NCBI GenBank assembly: GCA_903861015.1
Contig: CAIOSL010000053.1
Location: 1-6,027, forward strand
Source of the DNA: an uncultured bacterium
Lineage (GTDB): Bacteria > Patescibacteriota > Saccharimonadia > Saccharimonadales > Saccharimonadaceae
Reading direction: 5' to 3'
DNA: 6,027 nucleotides
Position 1 is the first letter of the stretch. Every line of letters starts with the position of its first letter. The position numbers were made by a program, and so were the translations under genes. The notes beneath the pieces were generated by a model. The model was given only the letters and a program-made list of their open reading frames with translations, did no database searches and was not told the origin of the DNA. Shown in pieces: positions 1 through 5,681 of the stretch.

Positions 1-25
1 CTCTAGCCAACTGAGCTAAGCGCCC
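1..25 (-). tRNA. 5' part of a tRNA, cut by the window edge; identity unknown
   Basis: Read on the minus strand from base 25, the sequence gives a 7-base acceptor strand GGGCGCT, the usual TA at positions 8-9, a D-stem GCTC, a D-loop AGTTGGCTA with the conserved GG, and the start of the returning D-stem (GAG) at the window edge. This is a canonical tRNA 5' half. The anticodon, variable loop and T arm lie outside the window, so the amino acid cannot be assigned; the GGGCGCT start is compatible with several species, including Ile or Met types. A strong promoter sits just upstream on the same strand. Confidence 0.88.
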
Positions 26-36
26 ATAACTTCAGT

Positions 37-66
37 ATAATAACCCGTAGACATCGGACATGTCAA
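37..66 (-). promoter_or_regulatory. sigma70-type promoter for the left-edge tRNA
   Basis: On the minus strand a perfect -35 box TTGACA (66 down to 61) is followed after 18 bases by TATTAT (42 down to 37) as the -10. Transcription would start near base 30, about five bases before the tRNA 5' end at base 25, as expected for a tRNA with a short 5' leader. An alternative TATACT (39 to 34) has a 21-base spacer and is less likely. Confidence 0.7.
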
Positions 67-80
67 GAGTATAGGGGGGT

Positions 81-108
81 TTAACAAACAAATTGACAAT
101 GGTATAAT
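81..108 (+). promoter_or_regulatory. extended -10 promoter for tRNA-Leu
   Basis: TATAAT at 103-108 is preceded by TGG (100-102), making an extended -10 of the TGnTATAAT type. TTAACA at 81-86 is a five-of-six match to the -35 consensus with a 16-base spacer. Initiation near base 115 would leave only a few bases before the tRNA at 119. A perfect TTGACA at 93-98 is only four bases from the -10 and cannot be its -35. Confidence 0.75.
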
Positions 109-118
109 CATCAAGAAT

Positions 119-205
119 GCGCGCGTGCTGTAACTGGTAGCCAGGTTAGATTGAGGTTCTAATGTCCGCAAGGATGTGGAGGTTCAAGTCCTCTCGCGCG
201 CACCA
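119..205 (+). tRNA. tRNA-Leu (anticodon GAG), CCA encoded
   Basis: The full cloverleaf can be drawn. The acceptor stem is GCGCGCG (119-125) with CGCGCGC (195-201), then discriminator A202 and an encoded CCA (203-205). The D-stem is CTG (128-130)/CAG (142-144), with the loop GG at 136-137. The anticodon stem TTAGA (146-150)/TCTAA (158-162) encloses the loop TTGAGGT, placing anticodon GAG at 153-155, which reads CUC and CUU Leu codons. A 15-base variable arm has stem TCC/GGA and loop GCAA (165-174), the class II feature of tRNA-Leu. The T-stem GGAGG/CCTCT has one G-T wobble, and the T-loop is TTCAAGT. The acceptor stem is all G-C and strictly alternating, which is unusual. It has its own promoter upstream and a terminator downstream. 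Confidence 0.96.
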
Positions 206-213
206 TATAATTC

Positions 214-237
214 AGACGACTTTAGGTCGTCTTTTTT
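214..237 (+). terminator. rho-independent terminator after tRNA-Leu
   Basis: A 7-bp perfect stem, AGACGAC (214-220) with GTCGTCT (226-232), encloses a TTTAG loop and runs into six T residues (232-237). It starts nine bases after the tRNA CCA. It also lies just beyond the stop codon (240-242) of the converging solute-binding protein gene. In that direction the sequence after the hairpin is not U-rich, so it would work mainly for tRNA-Leu and at most help protect the 3' end of the opposing mRNA. Confidence 0.88.
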
Positions 238-239
238 AT

Positions 240-1997
240 TTATGGGGTTTTATAAACGGTCTGCGTACCAACGGCCCAGTTCAAAATGCTACTGTAGCGA
301 TCAACCGGCAGGACTAGATTGTCAGTCTTGTCGAATGAAAAAGTGTTGTGTCCTTGGACATACTGGACTTTTGACTGGTACAGACCAATGGCTGGTACGT
401 CATTGACCCACTGTCGGGCAAACGTCAAATACTTGGCGTTACGCAAGGTTGCATCTACCCTAACCCGGGCTGACGACAATGCGTCGTCACTAATCAGATT
501 GGAGTAATTGGCAAAGTTCGCCCCCTGTACGGTCGCTTGTGATGAATGCCAATAGGCATAAACATCTGGGTCGGCGCCAATATTTAGTTGGTAGATCAAA
601 ACATCAAAGCTACGAGGTTGCAAAATCGATTGAACGACGTTTTCGGCGATGTCGGCTGGATCGACGATTTTGGTATCAACTGCCACGCCGATTGCCCGCC
701 ACTGCCCGGCAATCAACTCTAGATCACGCTCGAACTCGCTGTTTTTTAAGGTGACTACCGACAGGCGCAATTCTTTGCCGTCTTTTTGGCGAACACCATT
801 GTCGGCCACACGCCAACCGTCACCGTCCAGTAGAGCTTTGGCGTTATCGGCGTTATAGCCCGCAACCTTTGGAATGTCACCCGTCAACTGACCGTTAATG
901 AATGGCAAATCCAGGCTGGCAGCGCCCAGTTGATCGCGCAAGACGCCGACATTAGTTGCCTGCTCTAACGCCCGACGGACCGTTATGTCTGATGTGATCG
1001 CACCGCGAGTATTCAATATTGCATACACACCACTTTGGATAGAATTAGAAAAATTACTGTATTGCTTGGCATTAACGCGATCAATATCGGCCATCGACAG
1101 GTCAGCGGCAGCGTTAACCTCGTTAAGTGACAGGGCTTTTACGATGGCGTCAGTCGAATCGTAAACGTGTAGCTGAAAACGGGCCAACTTGGCGACGCCA
1201 CCATAATAACCATCGTTACGCGACATATAAATAACTTTGTGATTAGCGCTATTGTCAACGTTCTGAACTAGTTTAAGTTTGAACGGGCCGCTGCCGATTG
1301 GGTTTTGGCTGAATAGGTTTTCGCGAATACTGGCTGGAGCTATACTGCCAAGAATATGCTCGGGCACAATTGGAAAAGTCAGGGCGTGCTCGAAGGCGGC
1401 GTAGACCGACGCTAGTGTAAATTCGATTGTTGTATCGTTGAGGACTTTTACGCCGACATCCCGCCAACCCGAGATCGTCGTTCGAGTGTTAGGGTTTTTG
1501 ATTAGGTTGATCGTAAAGGCAACATCACTGGCCGTCAGACTGACGCCGTCGTGCCATTTGACATCTGGCCGGATAGTAACGGTATAAACCGTATGTGTAT
1601 TATCAACCGTAACGCCTGTCGCCAGGTCATTACCCAGATGACCAGTGTTGTCGTATTGTAATAAACTCGAAAACATCAACCTGGCCGCCGACTGCTCGGC
1701 ACTAGTGCTGGCAAATAATGGATCAAGGGTATTGATTGGCCCCAAAACGGCTTCGGCATATGTGCCGTCGCGTGCTGGTACGTTAGTACGATAGCTTTGT
1801 TGATACCACATCAATTGCAAGCCAGTGGCGGCGATCAAAAAGCCCATCACCAAAATCCAGACAATCACATGCCATTGAACTTCGCGGACATTGCTCCAGC
1901 GTTTGATTACGAATTTGTGAGCGTGACGAACAGTTGCGCTTTCAACCTTGCGCATTCGACTCTTGATAGTTTTTTTGTCAAAGCTTACCCTGGGCAA
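240..1997 (-). CDS. membrane-anchored peptide/solute-binding protein, OppA-like (SBP family 5)
   Basis: This is a family 5 extracellular solute-binding protein; members deliver peptides or other solutes to ABC importers. Residues 1-42 are basic and probably cytoplasmic, 43-62 form one transmembrane helix, and the rest is the extracytoplasmic binding fold. Family hallmarks seen are VKWHDGVSLTASDVAF (146-161), NPIGSGPFK (232-240) and GADPDVYAYWHSSQ (474-487). There is no lipobox and no cysteine anywhere, so the protein is held by the uncleaved helix rather than lipid. No permease or ATPase gene is adjacent, and the substrate is unknown. The 585-codon frame opens with TTG at 1997 and no visible Shine-Dalgarno site; ATG at 1955 (571 residues, preceded by weak AAGAG) is an equally good or better start. 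It is last in the minus-strand run, 45 bp after secG, and ends against a terminator hairpin. Confidence 0.9.
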   Translation of the reverse strand: MPRVSFDKKTIKSRMRKVESATVRHAHKFVIKRWSNVREVQWHVIVWILVMGFLIAATGLQLMWYQQSYRTNVPARDGTYAEAVLGPINTLDPLFASTSAEQSAARLMFSSLLQYDNTGHLGNDLATGVTVDNTHTVYTVTIRPDVKWHDGVSLTASDVAFTINLIKNPNTRTTISGWRDVGVKVLNDTTIEFTLASVYAAFEHALTFPIVPEHILGSIAPASIRENLFSQNPIGSGPFKLKLVQNVDNSANHKVIYMSRNDGYYGGVAKLARFQLHVYDSTDAIVKALSLNEVNAAADLSMADIDRVNAKQYSNFSNSIQSGVYAILNTRGAITSDITVRRALEQATNVGVLRDQLGAASLDLPFINGQLTGDIPKVAGYNADNAKALLDGDGWRVADNGVRQKDGKELRLSVVTLKNSEFERDLELIAGQWRAIGVAVDTKIVDPADIAENVVQSILQPRSFDVLIYQLNIGADPDVYAYWHSSQATVQGANFANYSNLISDDALSSARVRVDATLRNAKYLTFARQWVNDVPAIGLYQSKVQYVQGHNTFSFDKTDNLVLPVDRYSSILNWAVGTQTVYKTP

Positions 1998-2042
1998 GCG
2001 GTACCATTTTTAACGGTTTTGATCCGCCATCAGCCCAACCGC

Positions 2043-2276
2043 CTATCGTGTGACGGGCAATATCAGCCCAACTAAAATCGACAAAACAAAGATAACAGCT
2101 AGAACTATAGTTGCCTCAAATAGGCTTTTGTCGATGCCGCGGCGGGTTGTATATAGTTCGCCCGAGCCACCAAAACCAGCGCCGAGTGATGCACCGCGCT
2201 GCTGCAATAATATCGACAAGATCATTAAAACGGCCGAAACGATTGTGATTATCTGTAAAATACTGTCAAAATTCAT
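2043..2276 (-). CDS. secG: protein translocase subunit SecG
   Basis: SecG is the small accessory subunit of the SecYEG channel and assists SecA-driven export across the cytoplasmic membrane. The 77-residue protein has the family layout: TM helix 1 (about 4-25), a glycine-rich loop with QQRGASLGAGFGGSGELYTTRRG (25-47), and TM helix 2 (about 53-74). Length and loop are typical. The ATG at 2276 lies seven bases after the TAG of the upstream holin-family gene. That stop codon sits inside a purine-rich AAGGTAGG that can serve as the ribosome binding site, so the two genes are very likely co-transcribed and perhaps translationally coupled. It stops at TAG (2045-2043). Confidence 0.95.
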   Translation of the reverse strand: MNFDSILQIITIVSAVLMILSILLQQRGASLGAGFGGSGELYTTRRGIDKSLFEATIVLAVIFVLSILVGLILPVTR

Positions 2277-2283
2277 GTCTTAC

Positions 2284-2667
2284 CTACCTTATGTTAGTTG
2301 AGTTAGTTACCAATGTAGCACTTACTATATAGTTTACCAGACTCAGAATCATTCCTGTAAGTATAGAATTTAAGAAAGTCATCGAGATACCAGGTGCTAG
2401 TCGCAGCGAAATGTAAACCATCAAGCCGTTGACGATTATCATAAACAAACCCAAAGTCAAAAGAATGGCCGGCAATGACAAGATAACAATCAGTGGTTTT
2501 AAGAGTGCATTAACCAAGGAGAACACTAGTCCGGCGATCATAAAGACCGTCAGGCTGCCGCCGACATTGGCGTCAATTAACCCAGTGCCCAGCAACCGAA
2601 CAGCCACCCATAAACCCAAAGAGTTAGACAGCCATCGTACCACAAAAATCATATAGTGATTCTTCAT
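2284..2667 (-). CDS. 4-TM phage holin superfamily IV-type membrane protein (YvlD-like)
   Basis: This 127-residue, almost wholly hydrophobic protein has four predicted membrane segments, at about 8-27, 37-60, 62-91 and 96-118. The block with NALLKPLIVILSLPAILLT followed by LGLFMIIVNGLMVYI (53-86) is the signature of the family labelled mycobacterial 4-TM phage holin / YvlD (Pfam PF04020, recalled, not searched). Despite the name, chromosomal members are widespread outside phages and their role is not established. No lysis, tail or integrase gene is nearby, so a membrane housekeeping or stress role is more likely than lysis. Start ATG 2667 has only a weak AGAG upstream; ATG at 2652 (residue 6) is possible. 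It lies 18 bp after the aminopeptidase gene and 7 bp before secG. Confidence 0.87.
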   Translation of the reverse strand: MKNHYMIFVVRWLSNSLGLWVAVRLLGTGLIDANVGGSLTVFMIAGLVFSLVNALLKPLIVILSLPAILLTLGLFMIIVNGLMVYISLRLAPGISMTFLNSILTGMILSLVNYIVSATLVTNSTNIR

Positions 2668-2679
2668 ATAACTCTAGCG

Positions 2680-2688
2680 ATTATATCA
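2680..2688 (-). promoter_or_regulatory. extended -10 promoter overlapping the pepP stop codon
   Basis: On the minus strand TATAAT (2685 to 2680) is preceded directly by TGA (2688 to 2686), giving the extended -10 form TGnTATAAT; that TGA is the stop codon of the aminopeptidase gene. No good -35 is visible at 16-18 bases (CTGATC at 17). Initiation would fall near 2673-2675, only 6-8 bases before the ATG of the holin-family gene, giving an almost leaderless mRNA for the holin/secG/solute-binding group. The consensus match is clear; activity is inference. Confidence 0.5.
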
Positions 2689-3888
2689 CAAATCGATCGA
2701 TAGATCAGCGCTTAGATTGATGTGGCTAGTATCGGTTATCAGAATATCGTCCTCGATCCTGACACCAATGCCTTCGCTGGGGATATAAATTCCCGGCTCG
2801 ACCGTCAGTACCATACCCGGCAAGAAACACTCTGGTCGGCCCAAGGCATCGTGGGTATCCAGCCCTAGCCCATGGCTGATCGCATGTGGAAAATATTTGC
2901 GACAAGCATCAATTCCATTACCCAACCCCAACTCTTCAACCACTTGGGTCATAATCTCGTCAACCTGACGATGATAGTCGGCTACATTCAAGCCCGGCTT
3001 TAACAAACCAACGATCTGACGATGAGCACCAGTCACGGCATTATGAATTTGTTTTTGCCTGTTGCTAACGTCACCAAGCGCGTACGTCCGACTGATATCA
3101 GCGCCGTACATTCCAGACAGGGCGCCAATATCCAACAACACCATTTGACCCTTGATTAATCGATCATTGTTAGCCTCGTAGTGCAAGGTGCAGGCATTGT
3201 TGCCAGACGCGACAATCGGTTCGTAAGCGTGGCCGACGGCACCATTCTTACGGAAAAAATAACTAAATTCGGCCTCGATCTGGTATTCGTAATCAAAACT
3301 CGAAAGCAGCGGTTTGATATGCTCAAAAGCCCGCACTGTTAAATCAATCGAATCTTTGAGCGCTGCAATTTCGACCGGTTGTTTGATCGCCCGCAATTTG
3401 ACCAGGTCTGGCTGGCAATCTTTTACGTTACTAAAATGCAGTTGCAGTAATTTAGCCAAATCGCCAATCGCCGGGTTAACATACACTTCACTATGAGAGA
3501 ACTCCTCTGGCATATGAATCGTGTAAACGCAATCGCTCTTGACCGCCAGTTCGGTCAGCAGGTCACCTAGATTTGATCGCTCGATCGCATCCGCCACGCC
3601 ACTGATCTGGCTGGCAATATCTGACGCCAGGCCGCCATTAAAAATCAGATCAACATCAGATATATTCGGCTTAACCAACCATTCCCTGTTGGTCGATCCG
3701 TCGATAATCAACATCCAGCCGGGCTGATTGATACCAGTCAGCCACCAAAAATTCGGTTCTTGCTTGAATTTAAAGGTGCCGTCATTAGAACTTTGCATCA
3801 AGCCATGAGCTGACAACACGATAATACCGCCGTCTAATACTTTGGATAACTTTCGTCGGTTGGATTTATGAAAACTGGAATCGATCAT
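2686..3888 (-). CDS. pepP: Xaa-Pro aminopeptidase / metallopeptidase family M24
   Basis: The enzyme removes N-terminal residues preceding proline, using a dinuclear metal centre in the cytoplasm. The 400-residue protein has an N-terminal AMP_N-type domain (about 1-150, with NFWWLTGINQPGWMLII at 46-62) and a C-terminal pita-bread catalytic domain (about 165-395). All five metal ligands are visible: D253 (LLDIGA), D264 (GADISRT), H339 (HAISHGLGLDTHD), E364 (LTVEPGIYI) and E379 (GVRIEDDILIT). Candidate catalytic histidines are H236 (TLHYEAN) and H346. The loop between the two glutamate ligands is short (15 residues against 23 in E. coli PepP, from memory), as in smaller Xaa-Pro peptidases, so a prolidase-like specificity cannot be excluded. 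ATG 3888 has no clear Shine-Dalgarno site and lies 14 bp after the pilin-fusion stop; it may depend on read-on from upstream. The stop is TGA. Confidence 0.94.
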   Translation of the reverse strand: MIDSSFHKSNRRKLSKVLDGGIIVLSAHGLMQSSNDGTFKFKQEPNFWWLTGINQPGWMLIIDGSTNREWLVKPNISDVDLIFNGGLASDIASQISGVADAIERSNLGDLLTELAVKSDCVYTIHMPEEFSHSEVYVNPAIGDLAKLLQLHFSNVKDCQPDLVKLRAIKQPVEIAALKDSIDLTVRAFEHIKPLLSSFDYEYQIEAEFSYFFRKNGAVGHAYEPIVASGNNACTLHYEANNDRLIKGQMVLLDIGALSGMYGADISRTYALGDVSNRQKQIHNAVTGAHRQIVGLLKPGLNVADYHRQVDEIMTQVVEELGLGNGIDACRKYFPHAISHGLGLDTHDALGRPECFLPGMVLTVEPGIYIPSEGIGVRIEDDILITDTSHINLSADLSIDL

Positions 3889-3902
3889 TTTGTAATGTAT
3901 GA

Positions 3903-5633
3903 CTATGAGGCAAAACTGTATTGAAGTCCAGCGCCACTGTTATACAAATTGGTAATCTCGGAAGCACTTAGGCCCCTGGTCCAATAACCAGTCTCGTCGA
4001 TTGACCCGGCAAACAGCTCGGCGTCCCCAGGGGTTCCCGAACTGCGATGGATTGATCCAAATTGCGTTCCGACATAATTAAAGGAAGGGGTCGAAAGGCT
4101 CCAGCCACTATTTGCTACCAGATTGCCATCAACATAAAGTGCAAAACTAGTGCCGACTGCCGTAAAAGTATACATATGCCAAGCCGTGTTGGTTACAGGA
4201 TTATTAAACGAGGCAGCATAAAGTTTGTTGGTGCCGGTAATACCGTTTCTGTCTACCCATGCGCATCCGGATATTTTTTCAACACCGCCAACGTTATAAA
4301 ATTCTATATATCCATCATTGGTTACAAATGGTACCATACCTCCGCCACTAGAACCGTTAAATCGCGCCCAATAATTAATAGTAAAATTGGTATTGCCCGA
4401 TATATTTGACAGCGCCAGTTTGCTGGTCGATCCATTAAAGTCAGCACCTTTATTGATTTTTGCTGTCGAGAAGCCAGTTGCGGTATTGACACCGGTATTA
4501 CCACCCGCGTCACTGGCGTTGCCTGAAGTTTCGTCAAGCTTCCAATATGAAGCAATGCCGTTGAGTAGACTAGAATTGGAAACAGTAAATGTACCGCTGG
4601 AGGTGAATGTGTGGACAGTATTGCTGCCAGAAGTAGTAATCGTACCGCCAAAACCATACATCGAGCCAGTCGGATAAGAAATAATTACAATGCCCGACCC
4701 GCCGTTGCCGCCAGTATTGATTGAATTTGAACCGCCGCCACCGCCACCAGTATTAGGCGTGCCGTTACCGCCAGCGCCAGATGCACTACCGGCGCCACCG
4801 CCGCCAATACCGCCAGCTTGGCCAACCGCGCTAACTACCGCACCGCCACCGCCACCGTAATAAGCAGACAAGCCACTAATACTGCTTTGATAACCAATAC
4901 CCGGCGTGGACACGCTGCCACTTGCCGCCGCACCAGCACCAGCCCCCGAATCAGTGCTTGCAACTGCCGTACCACCAATATAGTTAGCATTGGCACCACC
5001 AGTCCTGGACGCCATATTTACGCCGGTACCACCAGTTGCAACGGTGGTATTAAAAACCGTGTTGCCACCATTGCCGGCCGTACCAGCAATGACACCCGCC
5101 CCGACAGCACCTATCGTGACGGTTTTGCTACCATAGGAGGTATAATACGAGGCGTTATAAATAACCGTGCCACCGCCACCGCCCGAACCATAATTAACAC
5201 CGCTAACGCCACCATTGCCGCCTCCACCACCAGCGACAATAAGCACCTGCATCGTCGGGCAACTACCAGTTTGTACGTTTTGCGAGTTGTTATAAATATA
5301 GTAGCGCAGGCTAGAATCGACCGTAGTCGAGGCATTAATGCAATAATTCTTGCCGTCGCTGCTGCCACCAGTCAGCGTAATGGTTGAGCTAGCCGTAAAT
5401 GTTGGCGGCAATGACGTTGGATAGGTATTATTGAATGTTCGGTAGTTTTCCATAGCCGAGGCAACGTTGCCCAGATCACTTTTTATCTGTGTGATCGCCG
5501 ATGTTCGTCGGTAGTTACCATAACTGATCGTCCCTATAGAGGCCAAGATACCGATAATTACGATCACAATCGTCAATTCTATTAACGTAAAGCCGGCCTG
5601 GAGTTTGCGTACTGGTAGCTTAAATCTCGACAT
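3903..5633 (-). CDS. type IV prepilin fused to a glycine-rich domain and a LamG-like domain (putative surface adhesin)
   Basis: The 576-residue protein combines three modules. Residues 1-14 (ending RKLQAG) are a class III leader cut by prepilin peptidase before F15, giving a mature start FTLIEL with the conserved glutamate E5 (E19) and a hydrophobic helix to about residue 38. A short pilin-like head follows, with C98 and C125 likely paired (YCINA and GSCP). Residues about 129-320 form a glycine-rich domain running from QVLIVAGGGGG to GSGIVIISYPTG, with several runs of five or six Gly. A linker holds HTFTSSGTFTVS (341-352). Residues about 357-571 are a concanavalin-like LamG domain (GIASYWKLDE near its start, ELFAGSIDETGYW and LSASEITNLYNSGAGL at its end). 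LamG folds often bind glycans or proteins, so a pilus-associated or tip adhesin is likely; the ligand is unknown. ATG 5633 is preferred over TTG 5636 because AAGGA lies seven bases upstream. No other pilus gene is in view. Confidence 0.9.
   Translation of the reverse strand: MSRFKLPVRKLQAGFTLIELTIVIVIIGILASIGTISYGNYRRTSAITQIKSDLGNVASAMENYRTFNNTYPTSLPPTFTASSTITLTGGSSDGKNYCINASTTVDSSLRYYIYNNSQNVQTGSCPTMQVLIVAGGGGGNGGVSGVNYGSGGGGGTVIYNASYYTSYGSKTVTIGAVGAGVIAGTAGNGGNTVFNTTVATGGTGVNMASRTGGANANYIGGTAVASTDSGAGAGAAASGSVSTPGIGYQSSISGLSAYYGGGGGAVVSAVGQAGGIGGGGAGSASGAGGNGTPNTGGGGGGSNSINTGGNGGSGIVIISYPTGSMYGFGGTITTSGSNTVHTFTSSGTFTVSNSSLLNGIASYWKLDETSGNASDAGGNTGVNTATGFSTAKINKGADFNGSTSKLALSNISGNTNFTINYWARFNGSSGGGMVPFVTNDGYIEFYNVGGVEKISGCAWVDRNGITGTNKLYAASFNNPVTNTAWHMYTFTAVGTSFALYVDGNLVANSGWSLSTPSFNYVGTQFGSIHRSSGTPGDAELFAGSIDETGYWTRGLSASEITNLYNSGAGLQYSFAS
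4677..5246 (-). repeat. low-complexity glycine-codon tracts inside the pilin fusion
   Basis: The DNA encoding the glycine-rich domain contains repeated GGN codons, seen on the plus strand as GCC/ACC triplet tracts, for example at 4731-4750, 4791-4813, 4841-4858, 5169-5184 and 5209-5236. Tracts are imperfect and separated by normal sequence. They code for runs of four to six glycines. Such tracts can gain or lose triplets by slippage or recombination without breaking frame. They also produce long spurious open frames on the opposite strand. Confidence 0.7.
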
Positions 5634-5640
5634 CAATCAG

Positions 5641-5646
5641 TCCTTT
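5641..5646 (-). promoter_or_regulatory. ribosome binding site fixing the pilin-fusion start
   Basis: On the minus strand AAAGGA (5646 to 5641) is the clearest Shine-Dalgarno sequence in the window. It is seven bases from ATG 5633 but only four from the TTG at 5636. This spacing favours the ATG and a 14-residue prepilin leader. Confidence 0.7.
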
Positions 5647-5666
5647 TTAAACTGTAATTTGATGTG

Positions 5667-5675
5667 ATTATAGCA
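5667..5675 (-). promoter_or_regulatory. extended -10 promoter upstream of the pilin fusion
   Basis: On the minus strand TGC then TATAAT (5675 to 5667) matches the extended -10 form. A second TATAAT (5686 to 5681) lies 14 bases further upstream, overlapping the uvrC stop codon, but lacks the TGn element. No convincing -35 is seen at 17 bases for the first (TGGCCT). Initiation near 5660 would give a leader of about 27 bases that includes the AAAGGA ribosome site. It suggests that the pilin fusion can be expressed independently of uvrC. Confidence 0.55.
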
Positions 5676-5681
5676 TAAGGA

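Noticed and set aside
93..98. Perfect TTGACA on the plus strand before tRNA-Leu
   Set aside because: It is only four bases from the -10 box, so it cannot act as its -35; no other -10 follows at 16-18 bases before the tRNA.
2010..2045. Stop-codon readthrough of secG (TAG followed by 11 sense codons to TAA)
   Set aside because: SecG already has its normal length and both helices. The short extension has no feature and is expected by chance.
2284..2667. Prophage remnant because of the holin-family label
   Set aside because: No endolysin, structural, integrase or attachment-site signals are present. The neighbours are Sec and peptidase genes, and the family is common in non-phage chromosomes.
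4322..4657. 111-residue minus-strand open frame in another frame within the pilin fusion
   Set aside because: It lies entirely inside the pilin/LamG gene, has no recognisable domain, and is an out-of-frame shadow.
4818..5387. 189-residue open frame on the plus strand, rich in Thr, Ala and Arg
   Set aside because: It is the antisense shadow of the glycine-codon tracts of the pilin fusion. It has no domain character, and the opposite strand encodes a recognisable protein.
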